From: DAOUEG01 sp964589285
GTDB taxonomy: Bacteria; Chloroflexota; Dehalococcoidia; Dehalococcoidales; RBG-16-60-22
Length of the DNA: 22,883 nucleotides
Reading direction: 5' to 3'
Assembly (NCBI GenBank): GCA_964589285.1
Contig: CAZPSP010000024.1
Span: forward strand, 1 to 22,883
Shown: one piece after another, positions 7,701 to 15,267 of the stretch
Layout of the letters: each line of letters begins with the position of its first letter
Position numbering within the stretch: position 1 is the first letter of the stretch
Position numbers and translations under genes: made by a program
Notes under the pieces: generated by a model
What the model was told of the DNA's origin: nothing
Database searches by the model: none
The model's input: only the letters and a program-made list of their open reading frames with translations

Positions 7701-8571
7701 GTAAGGGAGAAGGTGCTGCTGTTTTTGTTCCCACCAGCAGCACCCCCGGCCCGCCGTGAACGCCGAGTCCGGCGCCCATCGGAAACACCTTTATATCATC
7801 TTCCGGGAAAAACCAGCCCAATTTCTGTTTTAATTTCACAGCCTGGTCTGGTACCGCGGCATGTACGACTATCAATTCAACCAGGTCTTTTTTCCCTTCC
7901 ACGAAGGAAATAAGACGTTCAACCCCTTTGGATATACTCCGTACCAGGCCAGCCCGGATAATTTCACCTTCATGGAATGTCAGTAACGGCATGACGTTTA
8001 AAATGCTGGCGGCCATCCCGATGGTCTTGTTCACCCGGCCGCTGCGGGCCAGGTACTTCATCGTGGCAAAAAACCCGAACATATCGCTCTGTTCAATCGC
8101 TTTCCTGGTATCCTGTATAACGGACTGAAAATCCTTACCCTGCCGGGCGGAAGCCGCAGCCGCCATTGTCACGAGGGCCAGCCCGGCGGAGTTGAGCCCG
8201 GAATCAATGACTACAATAGGGCAGGCCGCAGCCAGGTTGTTACGGGCAATCCGGGCGGAATTGCATGTCCCGCTTATTTTGGATGAGATATGGACAGACA
8301 CAATGCCGTCGCTGACGGCACAAAGATCGGTATAGACATGCTCGAAGTCCTCGGGGTTCGGTTGGGACGTGGCCAGCGTTTGCTGGGTGGCCGTGAGCAT
8401 CTGGAAGAACCTGTCGGGGTCGATATCGACGCCGTCCCGGTAGACCGTATGCTCGAACCGGACATAAATCGGCACGATGGTGATACCGAGAACCGCGGCG
8501 AGGTCCGGCGGGATATCGGAGGTACTATCGGTAACAACTCTGACAACCATGGCGGTAGCGGATTCCTCCAC
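7690..8571 (-). CDS. DegV family fatty-acid-binding protein
   Basis: DegV proteins bind long-chain fatty acids and present them to fatty acid kinase or related lipid enzymes. The 293-residue product has the family layout: VVRVVTDSTSDIPPDLA at the N-terminus, the FEHTVYRDGVDI strand-loop, TSQPNPEDF near 85-93, SSKISGTCNSARIA, and a C-terminal GVHGGPGVLLVG in place of the common HTGPG form. Start choice is open: the ATG at 8571 precedes the domain by a few residues, while an in-frame ATG at 8550 has GGAGGA 13 bases upstream, inside the longer frame. A good promoter stands at 8600-8628. It converges with the membrane protein at 7164, overlapping 11 bases. Confidence 0.93.
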   Translation of the reverse strand: MEESATAMVVRVVTDSTSDIPPDLAAVLGITIVPIYVRFEHTVYRDGVDIDPDRFFQMLTATQQTLATSQPNPEDFEHVYTDLCAVSDGIVSVHISSKISGTCNSARIARNNLAAACPIVVIDSGLNSAGLALVTMAAAASARQGKDFQSVIQDTRKAIEQSDMFGFFATMKYLARSGRVNKTIGMAASILNVMPLLTFHEGEIIRAGLVRSISKGVERLISFVEGKKDLVELIVVHAAVPDQAVKLKQKLGWFFPEDDIKVFPMGAGLGVHGGPGVLLVGTKTAAPSPLPIP

Positions 8572-8599
8572 ATCTCGATTGAAGGAAGGTTTAGTCTAA

Positions 8600-8628
8600 A
8601 GTGTAACGGATGAAAGCCATGGGGTCAA
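8600..8628 (-). promoter_or_regulatory. Sigma-70-type promoter for the DegV-family gene
   Basis: Read on the minus strand, TTGACC (8628-8623) and TACACT (8605-8600) are separated by 17 bases, a close fit to the sigma-70 consensus. Transcription would start near 8593, about 20 bases before the upstream start codon. It indicates that degV is transcribed separately from the MATE cluster that ends at 8683. Confidence 0.65.
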
Positions 8629-8682
8629 TACCGGGCCATTTTCTGTAACAAGAGAGTTCCGGTCCGGTGAACGAGCGATAGA

Positions 8683-10092
8683 TTATCTGCCTGGTTGTGT
8701 GTCTGTTTGCAATGCGTCCCGGTTTTCCTCGGCGGCCAGCCGGCGGAACTGCCGGAGGATTGGGAAGACCAGAATGATAATGAGGAAGAATGTCAGCAGG
8801 TCCCCGGCCGGGATTGCCAGCCACACACCATCGATGCCCAAATACCGCGGCAACAGCAGCACGACAGGAATGAGAAAGACCACCGGTCTTGCCACGGCGG
8901 CAATGAACGCGGGCACGGCTTTTCCAATCGCTTGAAAGAGCATCGTGCCGATCATGACCGGCCCCATGAGCGGAAGGGAAAGAAAGGTCAGCCTGGCGGC
9001 GTGCCCTCCCACGGTTATCAGTTCCGGTTCGTTGCTGAAGATACGGATGATCGGTTCCGGGATGAAGTAACAGAGCAGGAACGCGGCGATGCTGAGGGTG
9101 GTCGATGTGAGGAGCGACAGGTTGATGGCTTTTACAGCGGTGCCGAACCGCCTCGCGCCATAGTTGAATCCGATGATCGGCTGCCCTCCCTGGCCCAACA
9201 CCATCGCGGGCATGGTGGCGAACATCATCACCCGCTGGATGATACCAAAAGCGGAGAGAGCGTAATCGCCGCCGTAATTGACTACCTGGTTTATCAGTAT
9301 CATGGCGGACAGGCTGCCGGCAAAGGTCTGCATGAACGCCCCGATGCCGATGGCGGCCATCGGTTTCAGTATCTCAAAGTCCAGAACCATGTTCTTCAGC
9401 TTGAACTTGAGATAGCTCTTCTTCGATATGTAGTAGAAACTGATGTAGATGAGGGATATCACCTGAGACAGGAAAGTTGCCCAGCCGGCCCCGCTGACGC
9501 CCCAGTCCAGTAAAATGATAAAAATAACATCGAACGTGATGTTAATGACCGCTCCCAGAATCATGGCGATCATGCCGACCCTGGCATTGCCTTCAGCACG
9601 AGTATAGTTGAGGAGGGACATGCCGAAGACCTGGAATATCAGGGCAAACATGATGATGGTCAGGTAATCCCGGGCGTAGGGAAGAACGGCGTCGGAAGCG
9701 CCGATGAGCCTCAGCCAGAAATCGGTAAAGGGCAGGACCGCCACCAGGACCACGGCGGAGACCAGGAAGCCGAGGGATACGCCGTTGCCCAGGGCTTTTT
9801 CCGCATCTTCACGCCGCTTCGCGCCGATATAGCGGGAGATGAGGGACATGCCGCCGACACCCACCATCATGCCCATACCCATGCCCATCATCTGGAGAGG
9901 GAACACGATCGAGAGGCCGGCAATGCCCAGGGAACCGACATAATGCCCGACGAATATCGTATTGATGACATTATAGAGGGTCTGAACGGCCATACCCAGG
10001 AAAGCCGGTAAAGAGAGCTTCACCAGTAGCGGGCCTATTCTGTCTGTATCGAGGACATTGCCTGTGGTAGATTTGTTTTCAGGCTGTTTCAT
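8683..10092 (-). CDS. MATE family efflux transporter (third of three)
   Basis: MATE transporters export drugs and other cationic or amphipathic compounds using a proton or sodium gradient. The 469-residue product has the usual length and 12 hydrophobic segments in two related halves. It shows the N-half LSLPAFLGMAVQTLYNVINT, LNYTRAEGNARVGM at 161-174, NITFDVIFI with D188, and the C-half GQGGQPIIGFNYGARR. Like MepA of Staphylococcus aureus it sits in a cluster led by a MarR-type gene. It is the last gene of the operon, 9 bases after the second MATE gene and without a clear ribosome site, so coupling is likely. Its first 200 residues align almost without gaps to the second MATE, pointing to the most recent duplication. 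Confidence 0.95.
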   Translation of the reverse strand: MKQPENKSTTGNVLDTDRIGPLLVKLSLPAFLGMAVQTLYNVINTIFVGHYVGSLGIAGLSIVFPLQMMGMGMGMMVGVGGMSLISRYIGAKRREDAEKALGNGVSLGFLVSAVVLVAVLPFTDFWLRLIGASDAVLPYARDYLTIIMFALIFQVFGMSLLNYTRAEGNARVGMIAMILGAVINITFDVIFIILLDWGVSGAGWATFLSQVISLIYISFYYISKKSYLKFKLKNMVLDFEILKPMAAIGIGAFMQTFAGSLSAMILINQVVNYGGDYALSAFGIIQRVMMFATMPAMVLGQGGQPIIGFNYGARRFGTAVKAINLSLLTSTTLSIAAFLLCYFIPEPIIRIFSNEPELITVGGHAARLTFLSLPLMGPVMIGTMLFQAIGKAVPAFIAAVARPVVFLIPVVLLLPRYLGIDGVWLAIPAGDLLTFFLIIILVFPILRQFRRLAAEENRDALQTDTQPGR

Positions 10093-10101
10093 GACAAGAC
10101 A

Positions 10102-11538
10102 TTATTCGAGCGGTACCGGTTCCTCTGACTCTCTTATCCTGCTGGGAAGGCCCGGTTTATCCTGGTCCCGCGAGGGTCCGCCGGCTGCCTTACGGAACTG
10201 CCGGATGATTGGAGCAACCAGAATGATGATCATCAGGAAGGTCAGGAAGTCCGAACAGGGGAAGGACGTCCAGACTCCGTCGAGTCCGATCAGGGGCGGC
10301 AGGAGAATGACGGAGCCCACGAGGAATATCTGGCGGACCACCGCGGAGATGAAGGCCGGAACGGCCCGGCCGATGGCCTGGAATATCATGGTGCCCACGT
10401 TGATAACGCCGATCAGCGGCATGCCGAAGAAAAGAATACCGGCGGCCTCTTTACCGACCCTGATAAGTTCCGGGTCGGTCGTGAAGATGCTGATGATCTG
10501 GCCCGGTATGAAGTACACGGTGAGGAATCCGGCGATGCTCAATGTCGTCGAGATGAGCAGGGCCATGTTGGTCACTTTCAGCGCCAGGTGGAACCGTTTG
10601 GCCCCGTAATTAAAGCCGAGTATCGGCTGCGCTCCCTGGGCGAGCACCATGCCCGGCATCATGCCAAACATGAAAACACGCTGGAGAACGCCGAAAGCGG
10701 ACAGGGCATAATCTCCACCATACTCGACAACGGCGCGCATGAGTATCAATGCGGAAATGCTGCTGGCGACCGTCTGCATGAATGCGCCGATGCCGATGGC
10801 GAACATCGGTTTGAGTATCGCCATATCGAGCATCAAGTTTTTCGCGCGGATTTTCAGATAGCTGTTCCCGTTGAAGTAGAAGAAGAAGAAATAGACAACG
10901 GATACGGCCTGGGAGATGAACGTCGCCCAGGCTGCACCTTTGACGCCCAGTCCCAGCCAGATGATAAAGATGACATCGAAGATAATGTTGGTGACCGCGC
11001 CGAGTATCATGGCAACCATGGCTACCCGAGCGTTGCCTTCCGCCCGGCTGTAGTTCAGCATGGAAATGCCGACAACCTGAAAGATAAGAGAGTACATGAT
11101 AATGGTCAGATAGTCACGCGCGTAAGGCAGCACGGCATCGGAAGCACCGATGAGCCGCAACCAGAAATCAGTGAACGGCAGGATCAGCAGCATCACCAGG
11201 ATAGAAATTCCGATGCTGATGGTCAGACCGTTGCCGAGGGCTTTCTCCGCCGAGGGTATTTCCTTGCTGCCGATGTACCGTGAGATGAGGGACATACCGC
11301 CGACGCCGACCATCATGCCGAACCCCATGCCCAGCATCTGAAGCGGGAATACAATGGACAGCCCGGCAATACCGAGCGGACCAACAGAATGCCCGACGAA
11401 GATGGTGTTGATGACGTTATACATCGTCTGGACGAACATGCCGAGGAAAGCCGGAATGGACAGCTTAAGGAGCAGCCGGCCGATATGTTCGCTGTCCAGA
11501 ACGTTTCCGGTCCCGGTTTTCAAGACAGGTTGTTTCAT
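10102..11538 (-). CDS. MATE family efflux transporter (second of three)
   Basis: The 478-residue protein is a full MATE transporter with 12 predicted helices. Motifs match its neighbours: LSIPAFLGMFVQTMYNVINT, LNYSRAEGNARVAM at 161-174, NIIFDVIFI with D188, and AQGAQPILGFNYGAKR in the second half. Its N-terminal residues MKQP...GNVLD are nearly the same as in the third MATE gene, and positions run in register for about 200 residues. The C-terminal tail is longer and charged (GGPSRDQDKPGLPSRIRESEE). It starts 9 bases after the first MATE gene and ends 9 bases before the third. Substrate cannot be read from sequence; different substrates for the three pumps, or hetero-oligomers, are both conceivable. 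Confidence 0.95.
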   Translation of the reverse strand: MKQPVLKTGTGNVLDSEHIGRLLLKLSIPAFLGMFVQTMYNVINTIFVGHSVGPLGIAGLSIVFPLQMLGMGFGMMVGVGGMSLISRYIGSKEIPSAEKALGNGLTISIGISILVMLLILPFTDFWLRLIGASDAVLPYARDYLTIIMYSLIFQVVGISMLNYSRAEGNARVAMVAMILGAVTNIIFDVIFIIWLGLGVKGAAWATFISQAVSVVYFFFFYFNGNSYLKIRAKNLMLDMAILKPMFAIGIGAFMQTVASSISALILMRAVVEYGGDYALSAFGVLQRVFMFGMMPGMVLAQGAQPILGFNYGAKRFHLALKVTNMALLISTTLSIAGFLTVYFIPGQIISIFTTDPELIRVGKEAAGILFFGMPLIGVINVGTMIFQAIGRAVPAFISAVVRQIFLVGSVILLPPLIGLDGVWTSFPCSDFLTFLMIIILVAPIIRQFRKAAGGPSRDQDKPGLPSRIRESEEPVPLE

Positions 11539-11547
11539 GATGTATTT

Positions 11548-12981
11548 TCAGGCGTCGGTAGACCGCCTGGCTTCCTTTAGTTCAAGTAGATTTCCGGGTG
11601 AGGCGGAAGTCTTGGACTTCTCTTCTTCCACCGCGGCTCTCTGGAACTGCTTGAGAATGGGTATCAGTAACAGCGCGACGGCGATCAGCGTTAGCACATC
11701 CGAAGCCGCAAAAGTGTACCAGACTCCCTTGATGCCGAGAAAATGTGCCAGGACAAAAAGGGAAGGGATCATGAAGATAACGGGCCGGGATATTGCCGCG
11801 ATAAACGCTCTGCCGGGTTTCCCAATTGCTTGAAAGACCATAGTGCCGACCATAATCGGCCCGACGATGGGCAGCAGCAGCATGATGCCGCGAGCCGCTT
11901 GTATGCCGACGCCGACCAGTTGGGGGTCGCTGCTGAAAAGACGAATGATAGGCTCCGGTACAAAATACACTATGCTCCATGTGATGATGGTCAGTACGGT
12001 TGAAGACAGCATTCCGATAGAGACGGATTTTATAGCCAGTTTGAACCGCCGGGCGCCATAATTGAAACCGAGTACTGGCTGTACGCCCTGAGCGAGGACC
12101 ATGGCGGGCATACTGGCGAACATCTGTATCCGCTGCACAATACCGAATGCGGAAAGGGCATAATCACCGCCATAGCTTACTACCATACTTATCAGGAGCA
12201 TTGCCGAGAGACTGCCGGCGAAGTGCTGCATAAAGGCGCCGATACCGATGGAGAATATCTCTTTCAAGACCTTGAAATTGGGATAAAGGTTTTTCAGGCG
12301 CAGCTTCAGGAAACTCTTTTTCATGAGGTAATAACTGGAAGTGTATCCCAGAGAGGAAACCTGCGCTATGAGTGTAGCCAGGCCGGCGCCCTTCGCTCCC
12401 ATATCCAGCCAGATGATGAACACAGCGCTTAAGCCTATATTGACAAGAGCGCCCATGATCATGGCTATCATGCCTACCCGGGCATTGCCCTCAGCGCGGG
12501 CATAGTTCAGGAAAGCCATGCTAGTGATCTGCGCCAGCATTCCGATAGTGACGAAGATCATATAATCACGTGCGTAGGGCAGGACTTCCTCTGAGGCGCC
12601 GATAAGCCTCAGCCAGAAATCAAGGAACGGTAGTAAACAAATAATGACGAACAGTCCCAGCGCAATGGAAAGACTTACTCCGTTACCCAGAGATTGTTCC
12701 GCTTTGCCGTATTCTTTCGCTCCGAGGTAGCGGGAGATAAGAGACATGCCTCCGATGCCTGACAGGTTCGCGAGACCGAAACCGAGCATCTGGAGGGGAA
12801 AGGCGATGGACAGACCGGCGATGCCCAACGGGCCGACATAGTGCCCAAGGAATATCGTGCTGATGACATTGTACATGGATTGCACGAACATCCCCAGGAA
12901 CGCCGGCATGGACAGCTTGAACATGAGAGGCCCGATCCTGTCCGTATCAAGAATATTCGTAAGGTGCTTGCGAGGCTGCAT
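11548..12981 (-). CDS. MATE family efflux transporter (first of three, next to marR)
   Basis: The 477-residue product is a MATE transporter with 12 helices and the same landmarks: LSMPAFLGMFVQSMYNVIST, LNYARAEGNARVGM at 158-171, and AQGVQPVLGFNYGARR. It is the most divergent of the three. The acidic residue found in its paralogs' NI-x-FD-V-FI segment is serine here (NIGLSAVFI, S185), and the loop before GGMSLISRY reads GLANLSGI rather than GMMVGV. It starts 56 bases after the marR stop; that gap holds a hairpin at 13007-13024. The ATG follows AAAAGGG, a weak ribosome site. It is the promoter-proximal pump of the MarR-led operon. Confidence 0.95.
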   Translation of the reverse strand: MQPRKHLTNILDTDRIGPLMFKLSMPAFLGMFVQSMYNVISTIFLGHYVGPLGIAGLSIAFPLQMLGFGLANLSGIGGMSLISRYLGAKEYGKAEQSLGNGVSLSIALGLFVIICLLPFLDFWLRLIGASEEVLPYARDYMIFVTIGMLAQITSMAFLNYARAEGNARVGMIAMIMGALVNIGLSAVFIIWLDMGAKGAGLATLIAQVSSLGYTSSYYLMKKSFLKLRLKNLYPNFKVLKEIFSIGIGAFMQHFAGSLSAMLLISMVVSYGGDYALSAFGIVQRIQMFASMPAMVLAQGVQPVLGFNYGARRFKLAIKSVSIGMLSSTVLTIITWSIVYFVPEPIIRLFSSDPQLVGVGIQAARGIMLLLPIVGPIMVGTMVFQAIGKPGRAFIAAISRPVIFMIPSLFVLAHFLGIKGVWYTFAASDVLTLIAVALLLIPILKQFQRAAVEEEKSKTSASPGNLLELKEARRSTDA

Positions 12982-13006
12982 CCCTTTTATTGTTCTTTCT
13001 ATTACA

Positions 13007-13024
13007 CCGGTTGCGCGGAACCGG
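13007..13024 (-). repeat. Short hairpin between marR and the first MATE gene
   Basis: CCGGTT (13007-13012) and AACCGG (13019-13024) form a perfect inverted repeat with a 6-base loop. No T-run follows on the minus strand, so it is not a normal terminator. It could tune how much transcript continues into the MATE genes or act in RNA processing; this is inference. Confidence 0.4.
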
Positions 13025-13037
13025 CATCAATTCATGG

Positions 13038-13496
13038 TTAGGTTCCCAGTTTCATCAGTATGTCCCGGACATTGCGCAGGGAACTGCTGAATTCTTCCAG
13101 TTCCCGGTCATCAAGGTGGGACATTTTCTCCCGCACGGCATTGATGACCAGGATATCCTGCTCTTTTACAAAGTTACGGCCTTTGTCCGTCAATGCCACG
13201 TTGATCGTCCTGCGGTCCGTGGTGTCTATTTCACGTTCGACAAACTGCAACTGGACGAGGTGATCGATGAGGTGCGTCATCTGGGCTTTGGCGATCGCCA
13301 GTTTTTCCCCGATCTGAGCGACATGCAGCGTCCCTTCACGGATCAACAGCCGCAATATCTCGAAGTGGGGAGCTTTGATGTCTACATCGCTGTCCGCAAG
13401 TGTCGTATTGATCAGTTTCTTCCGTACGATCCGGAAAACGAGAGGGGGGATGGAAAGCATATCAAAGGCAATTGTGCAGATGATATCTTCACCCAT
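13038..13496 (-). CDS. MarR family transcriptional regulator
   Basis: MarR proteins are dimeric winged-helix repressors, often of efflux genes, released from DNA by small aromatic ligands or oxidation. The 152-residue product has the fold's order: a dimerising N-terminal helix pair, a helix-turn-helix near residues 60-95 (LHVAQIGEKLAIAKAQMTHLIDHLVQLQFVE in outline), the wing EREIDTTDRRTINVALTDKG with its conserved D-x-R-R, and a long C-terminal helix. I prefer the ATG at 13496: GAGGAG lies 11 bases upstream of it, whereas for the GTG at 13508 the same site overlaps the start codon. It is the first gene of the MATE operon, and its promoter carries a palindrome, which fits autorepression. Confidence 0.93.
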   Translation of the reverse strand: MGEDIICTIAFDMLSIPPLVFRIVRKKLINTTLADSDVDIKAPHFEILRLLIREGTLHVAQIGEKLAIAKAQMTHLIDHLVQLQFVEREIDTTDRRTINVALTDKGRNFVKEQDILVINAVREKMSHLDDRELEEFSSSLRNVRDILMKLGT

Positions 13497-13561
13497 TTGA
13501 TTTGTCACTCCTCAAACGTACTGTGCTGGAAAGTTTACGGCATTCATAGTACATATTATAG

Positions 13562-13582
13562 ATAGTTTAAATTATAAACTAT
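13562..13582. promoter_or_regulatory. Near-perfect palindrome, probable MarR operator
   Basis: ATAGTTTA (13562-13569) and TAAACTAT (13575-13582) form an 8-bp inverted repeat around a 5-base AT centre. The palindrome covers the -10 box (13571-13576) of the marR promoter. Its size and position match known MarR-family operators, so the neighbouring MarR protein is the likely ligand. Confidence 0.7.
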
Positions 13583-13599
13583 ATACGGTTGATTGTCAA
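13571..13599 (-). promoter_or_regulatory. Consensus sigma-70 promoter of the marR-MATE operon
   Basis: On the minus strand a perfect TTGACA (13599-13594) and a perfect TATAAT (13576-13571) are separated by exactly 17 bases. Such a fully consensus promoter should be very active unless repressed, which fits the palindrome laid over its -10 box. Confidence 0.85.
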
Positions 13600-13715
13600 C
13601 GAAAAAGATAACATTGTCTTTTACTCACCGCCTATGCAGGGAATAACACATATTGAGTTGTACGTGGAGCATTTAGTTACGGTCTGTACTTTTTGTTATT
13701 CGACATTTTTTCTTT

Positions 13716-13980
13716 TTGGGGCATAAGATGACCAAAATACCTGCGCAGGGGTATCCTGCTGTCAGCTCTGTTTTCGGCAAGCAACACTGGTGGCCGGTCG
13801 CGGTCTCGGGGTCCGGCGGGCGTTGTTTCGCCCTGGAATTTTCCGGGGGGGGCGCTCAAGTAGTCGTGGCGGATATCGATGAAAAACTCGGGAAAGAAAC
13901 GTTCGAACTATCAAAAAAGCCGGCCGTGAAGCCGCCAATAAGTCTCCTGATGTCCGGAGACAGTGACGTCGCGCCGTGGA
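13716..13980 (+). pseudogene. Decayed short-chain dehydrogenase/reductase N-terminal remnant
   Basis: Pieces of an SDR Rossmann domain appear in the right order but in different frames. LVAGRGLG (13787-13810, cofactor-loop-like) is followed in another frame by FALEFSGGGAQVVVADIDEK (from 13827), then by KKAGREAA (13913-13936) in a third register, then by SGDSDVA (13953-13973) back in the earlier frame. In intact SDRs these correspond to the glycine-rich loop, the second strand with the NAD(P)-selecting acidic residue, and the segment before the next strand. The catalytic Tyr-Lys half is missing; the remnant stops where the IclR gene's 3' end begins. A run of eight Gs (13845-13852) may mark one slip site. 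This looks like a gene broken by frameshifts and deletion. Confidence 0.7.
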
Positions 13981-14799
13981 TTACCGGGATTCGGGACCGA
14001 ACAGCTTTTTCAGTTTTCTGGTAATTCTGGCGGAACCGGCCAGAAGTTCCTGGGTAACCTCTTCGATCCGGGGTTTCAGCCGGCTCTCCGGTCCGACCAC
14101 GCTGATCACCGCCGGTAAAACGTAAGACCGGACGGGTGCCGCAACGCAGGTCACTCCCATGAACATCTCTCCATCGGTAATGGCATACCCCTGTTCGCGG
14201 ATCGTTTGCAGTTGGCGGAGCAGTAAGTCCTTATCAGTTACCGTCTGGGCGGTGATAGGTGAAACTTCAAGATATTTAACGGCGTTTTCAAGTTCCAGTT
14301 GCGGTAATTCAGCCAGCAGGGCCTTGGCGGTGGCCCCGGCGAGAGTGGGAAGAACGCCCCCTATCTGGCCGGAGATCCGCAGGTCATAGGGACTCGGCAC
14401 TTCATGCAACTGAATACACTGTATCCCGATGAGGATGCTGAGCATAACGGTTTCCCGGGAAAAATCCGCTAATCGCTGCATTTCATTGTGTACATTCGAA
14501 ATCAGGAAATCGTGAGTATTGCCCGGTGATAACGCGAACCTGGTGAATTGAGGTCCGAGGTAGTAACGATGGGAAATGGGATTTTGAGAAACAAGGTGGT
14601 TTTCTTCCAGGGCTTTCAGGAGGCGGTGTACCGTCGATTTGCTCAGTTTGCAAAAAGAGGAGATATCGGTTATCGTATCGCATCCGTTTCCCAGGCTTAC
14701 CAGAACGGAACCGGCGCGGGAAATGGATTTCACTGCCGGGGTCCCGGAATCGCTTCCGCCGCTTCTTCTTCTCTTTCTGGTACTCTTCAGTACAGCCAT
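13981..14799 (-). CDS. IclR family transcriptional regulator
   Basis: IclR regulators bind DNA through an N-terminal winged helix and sense small molecules through a C-terminal GAF-like domain; many control catabolic operons. The 272-residue product has a basic N-terminal extension (KSTRKRRRSGG), a helix-turn-helix at about residues 40-75 containing DISSFCKLSKSTVHRLLKAL, and an effector domain at about 95-260 with SGQIGGVLPTLAGATAKALLAE and GEMFMGVTCVAAPVR. Its start is the ATG at 14799 with a weak ribosome site. The gene is flanked by a dead SDR fragment at its 3' end and by a long divergent gap toward the ferredoxin-like gene, which is one possible target. Confidence 0.93.
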   Translation of the reverse strand: MAVLKSTRKRRRSGGSDSGTPAVKSISRAGSVLVSLGNGCDTITDISSFCKLSKSTVHRLLKALEENHLVSQNPISHRYYLGPQFTRFALSPGNTHDFLISNVHNEMQRLADFSRETVMLSILIGIQCIQLHEVPSPYDLRISGQIGGVLPTLAGATAKALLAELPQLELENAVKYLEVSPITAQTVTDKDLLLRQLQTIREQGYAITDGEMFMGVTCVAAPVRSYVLPAVISVVGPESRLKPRIEEVTQELLAGSARITRKLKKLFGPESR

Positions 14800-15267
14800 A
14801 GATATCTGACACTTTCTGTATATCGTACGGGCCGGATGTTATTTGAAGCTGCGAACCGTTACGATATTCTTCCAGGTTCTAACGATGTCAATAGCCCGAT
14901 CCCTACGACTCCATTTCTGTATAGCATGTTAAGGGCAAAGTAGTCAATAGTCAACTGTGACTAATCTCTAAAAACAATGATATAGTTGGACCGGTATTAT
15001 AATAATTAGGAGTTATATATACGATACCATTTGAAAAAATGATGCTATCGACTGTTGGGAGAATCTGTATGAAAGAGCAGGGAAACATCGGGGACAGGAG
15101 ACGGTAAAACGCCGGTTCACCCTATACCACCCCCGTACACGCTGAAAACCAGCCGGACGGTACGAGCGGGCTGCGATTCATCCTCTAAGTTCGCTGTGTG
15201 AGTTAAGTCCTTTCCGTCTCACAATTTTTCTCTTATCATATCAACGTACCAAGGCAGCAAATGAAGT
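14800..15267. other. 468-base divergent intergenic region, no gene found
   Basis: Open frames here are short and lack family resemblance. It holds the IclR promoter (14863-14891), an AT-rich patch with TATAAT at 14998-15003 but no convincing -35 box, and an imperfect TGTGAG/CTCACA inverted repeat (15197-15223) followed by a T-rich stretch. The region is long enough for regulation of both flanking genes; a further decayed gene could not be demonstrated. Confidence 0.5.
14863..14891 (-). promoter_or_regulatory. Possible promoter of the IclR-type gene
   Basis: On the minus strand a perfect TTGACA (14891-14886) is followed after 17 bases by AATATC (14868-14863); GAATAT with a 16-base gap is the alternative -10. 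The start codon is about 64 bases downstream. Confidence 0.45.

Noticed and set aside
8629..8682. Possible terminator after the third MATE gene
   Set aside because: Only a weak CCGG-type inverted repeat without a T-run is present.
8695..9513. Plus-strand open frame of 272 codons opposite the third MATE gene
   Set aside because: Highly charged low-complexity shadow of a membrane-protein gene; no supporting signals.
13497..13508. GTG start for the MarR-type gene at 13508
   Set aside because: The only ribosome site overlaps that GTG; it is correctly spaced for the ATG at 13496.
13555..13560. Second TATAAT downstream of the marR promoter on the minus strand
   Set aside because: No -35 box at a suitable distance; the upstream TTGACA/TATAAT pair is far better.
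14548..14943. Plus-strand open frame covering the IclR start and upstream region
   Set aside because: Overlaps the IclR coding region antisense, with no ribosome site or recognisable protein.
15069..15107. Twelve-codon open frame MKEQGNIGDRRR with a ribosome-like site
   Set aside because: Too short, with no conserved feature; it could be a leader peptide, but no attenuator structure is clear.
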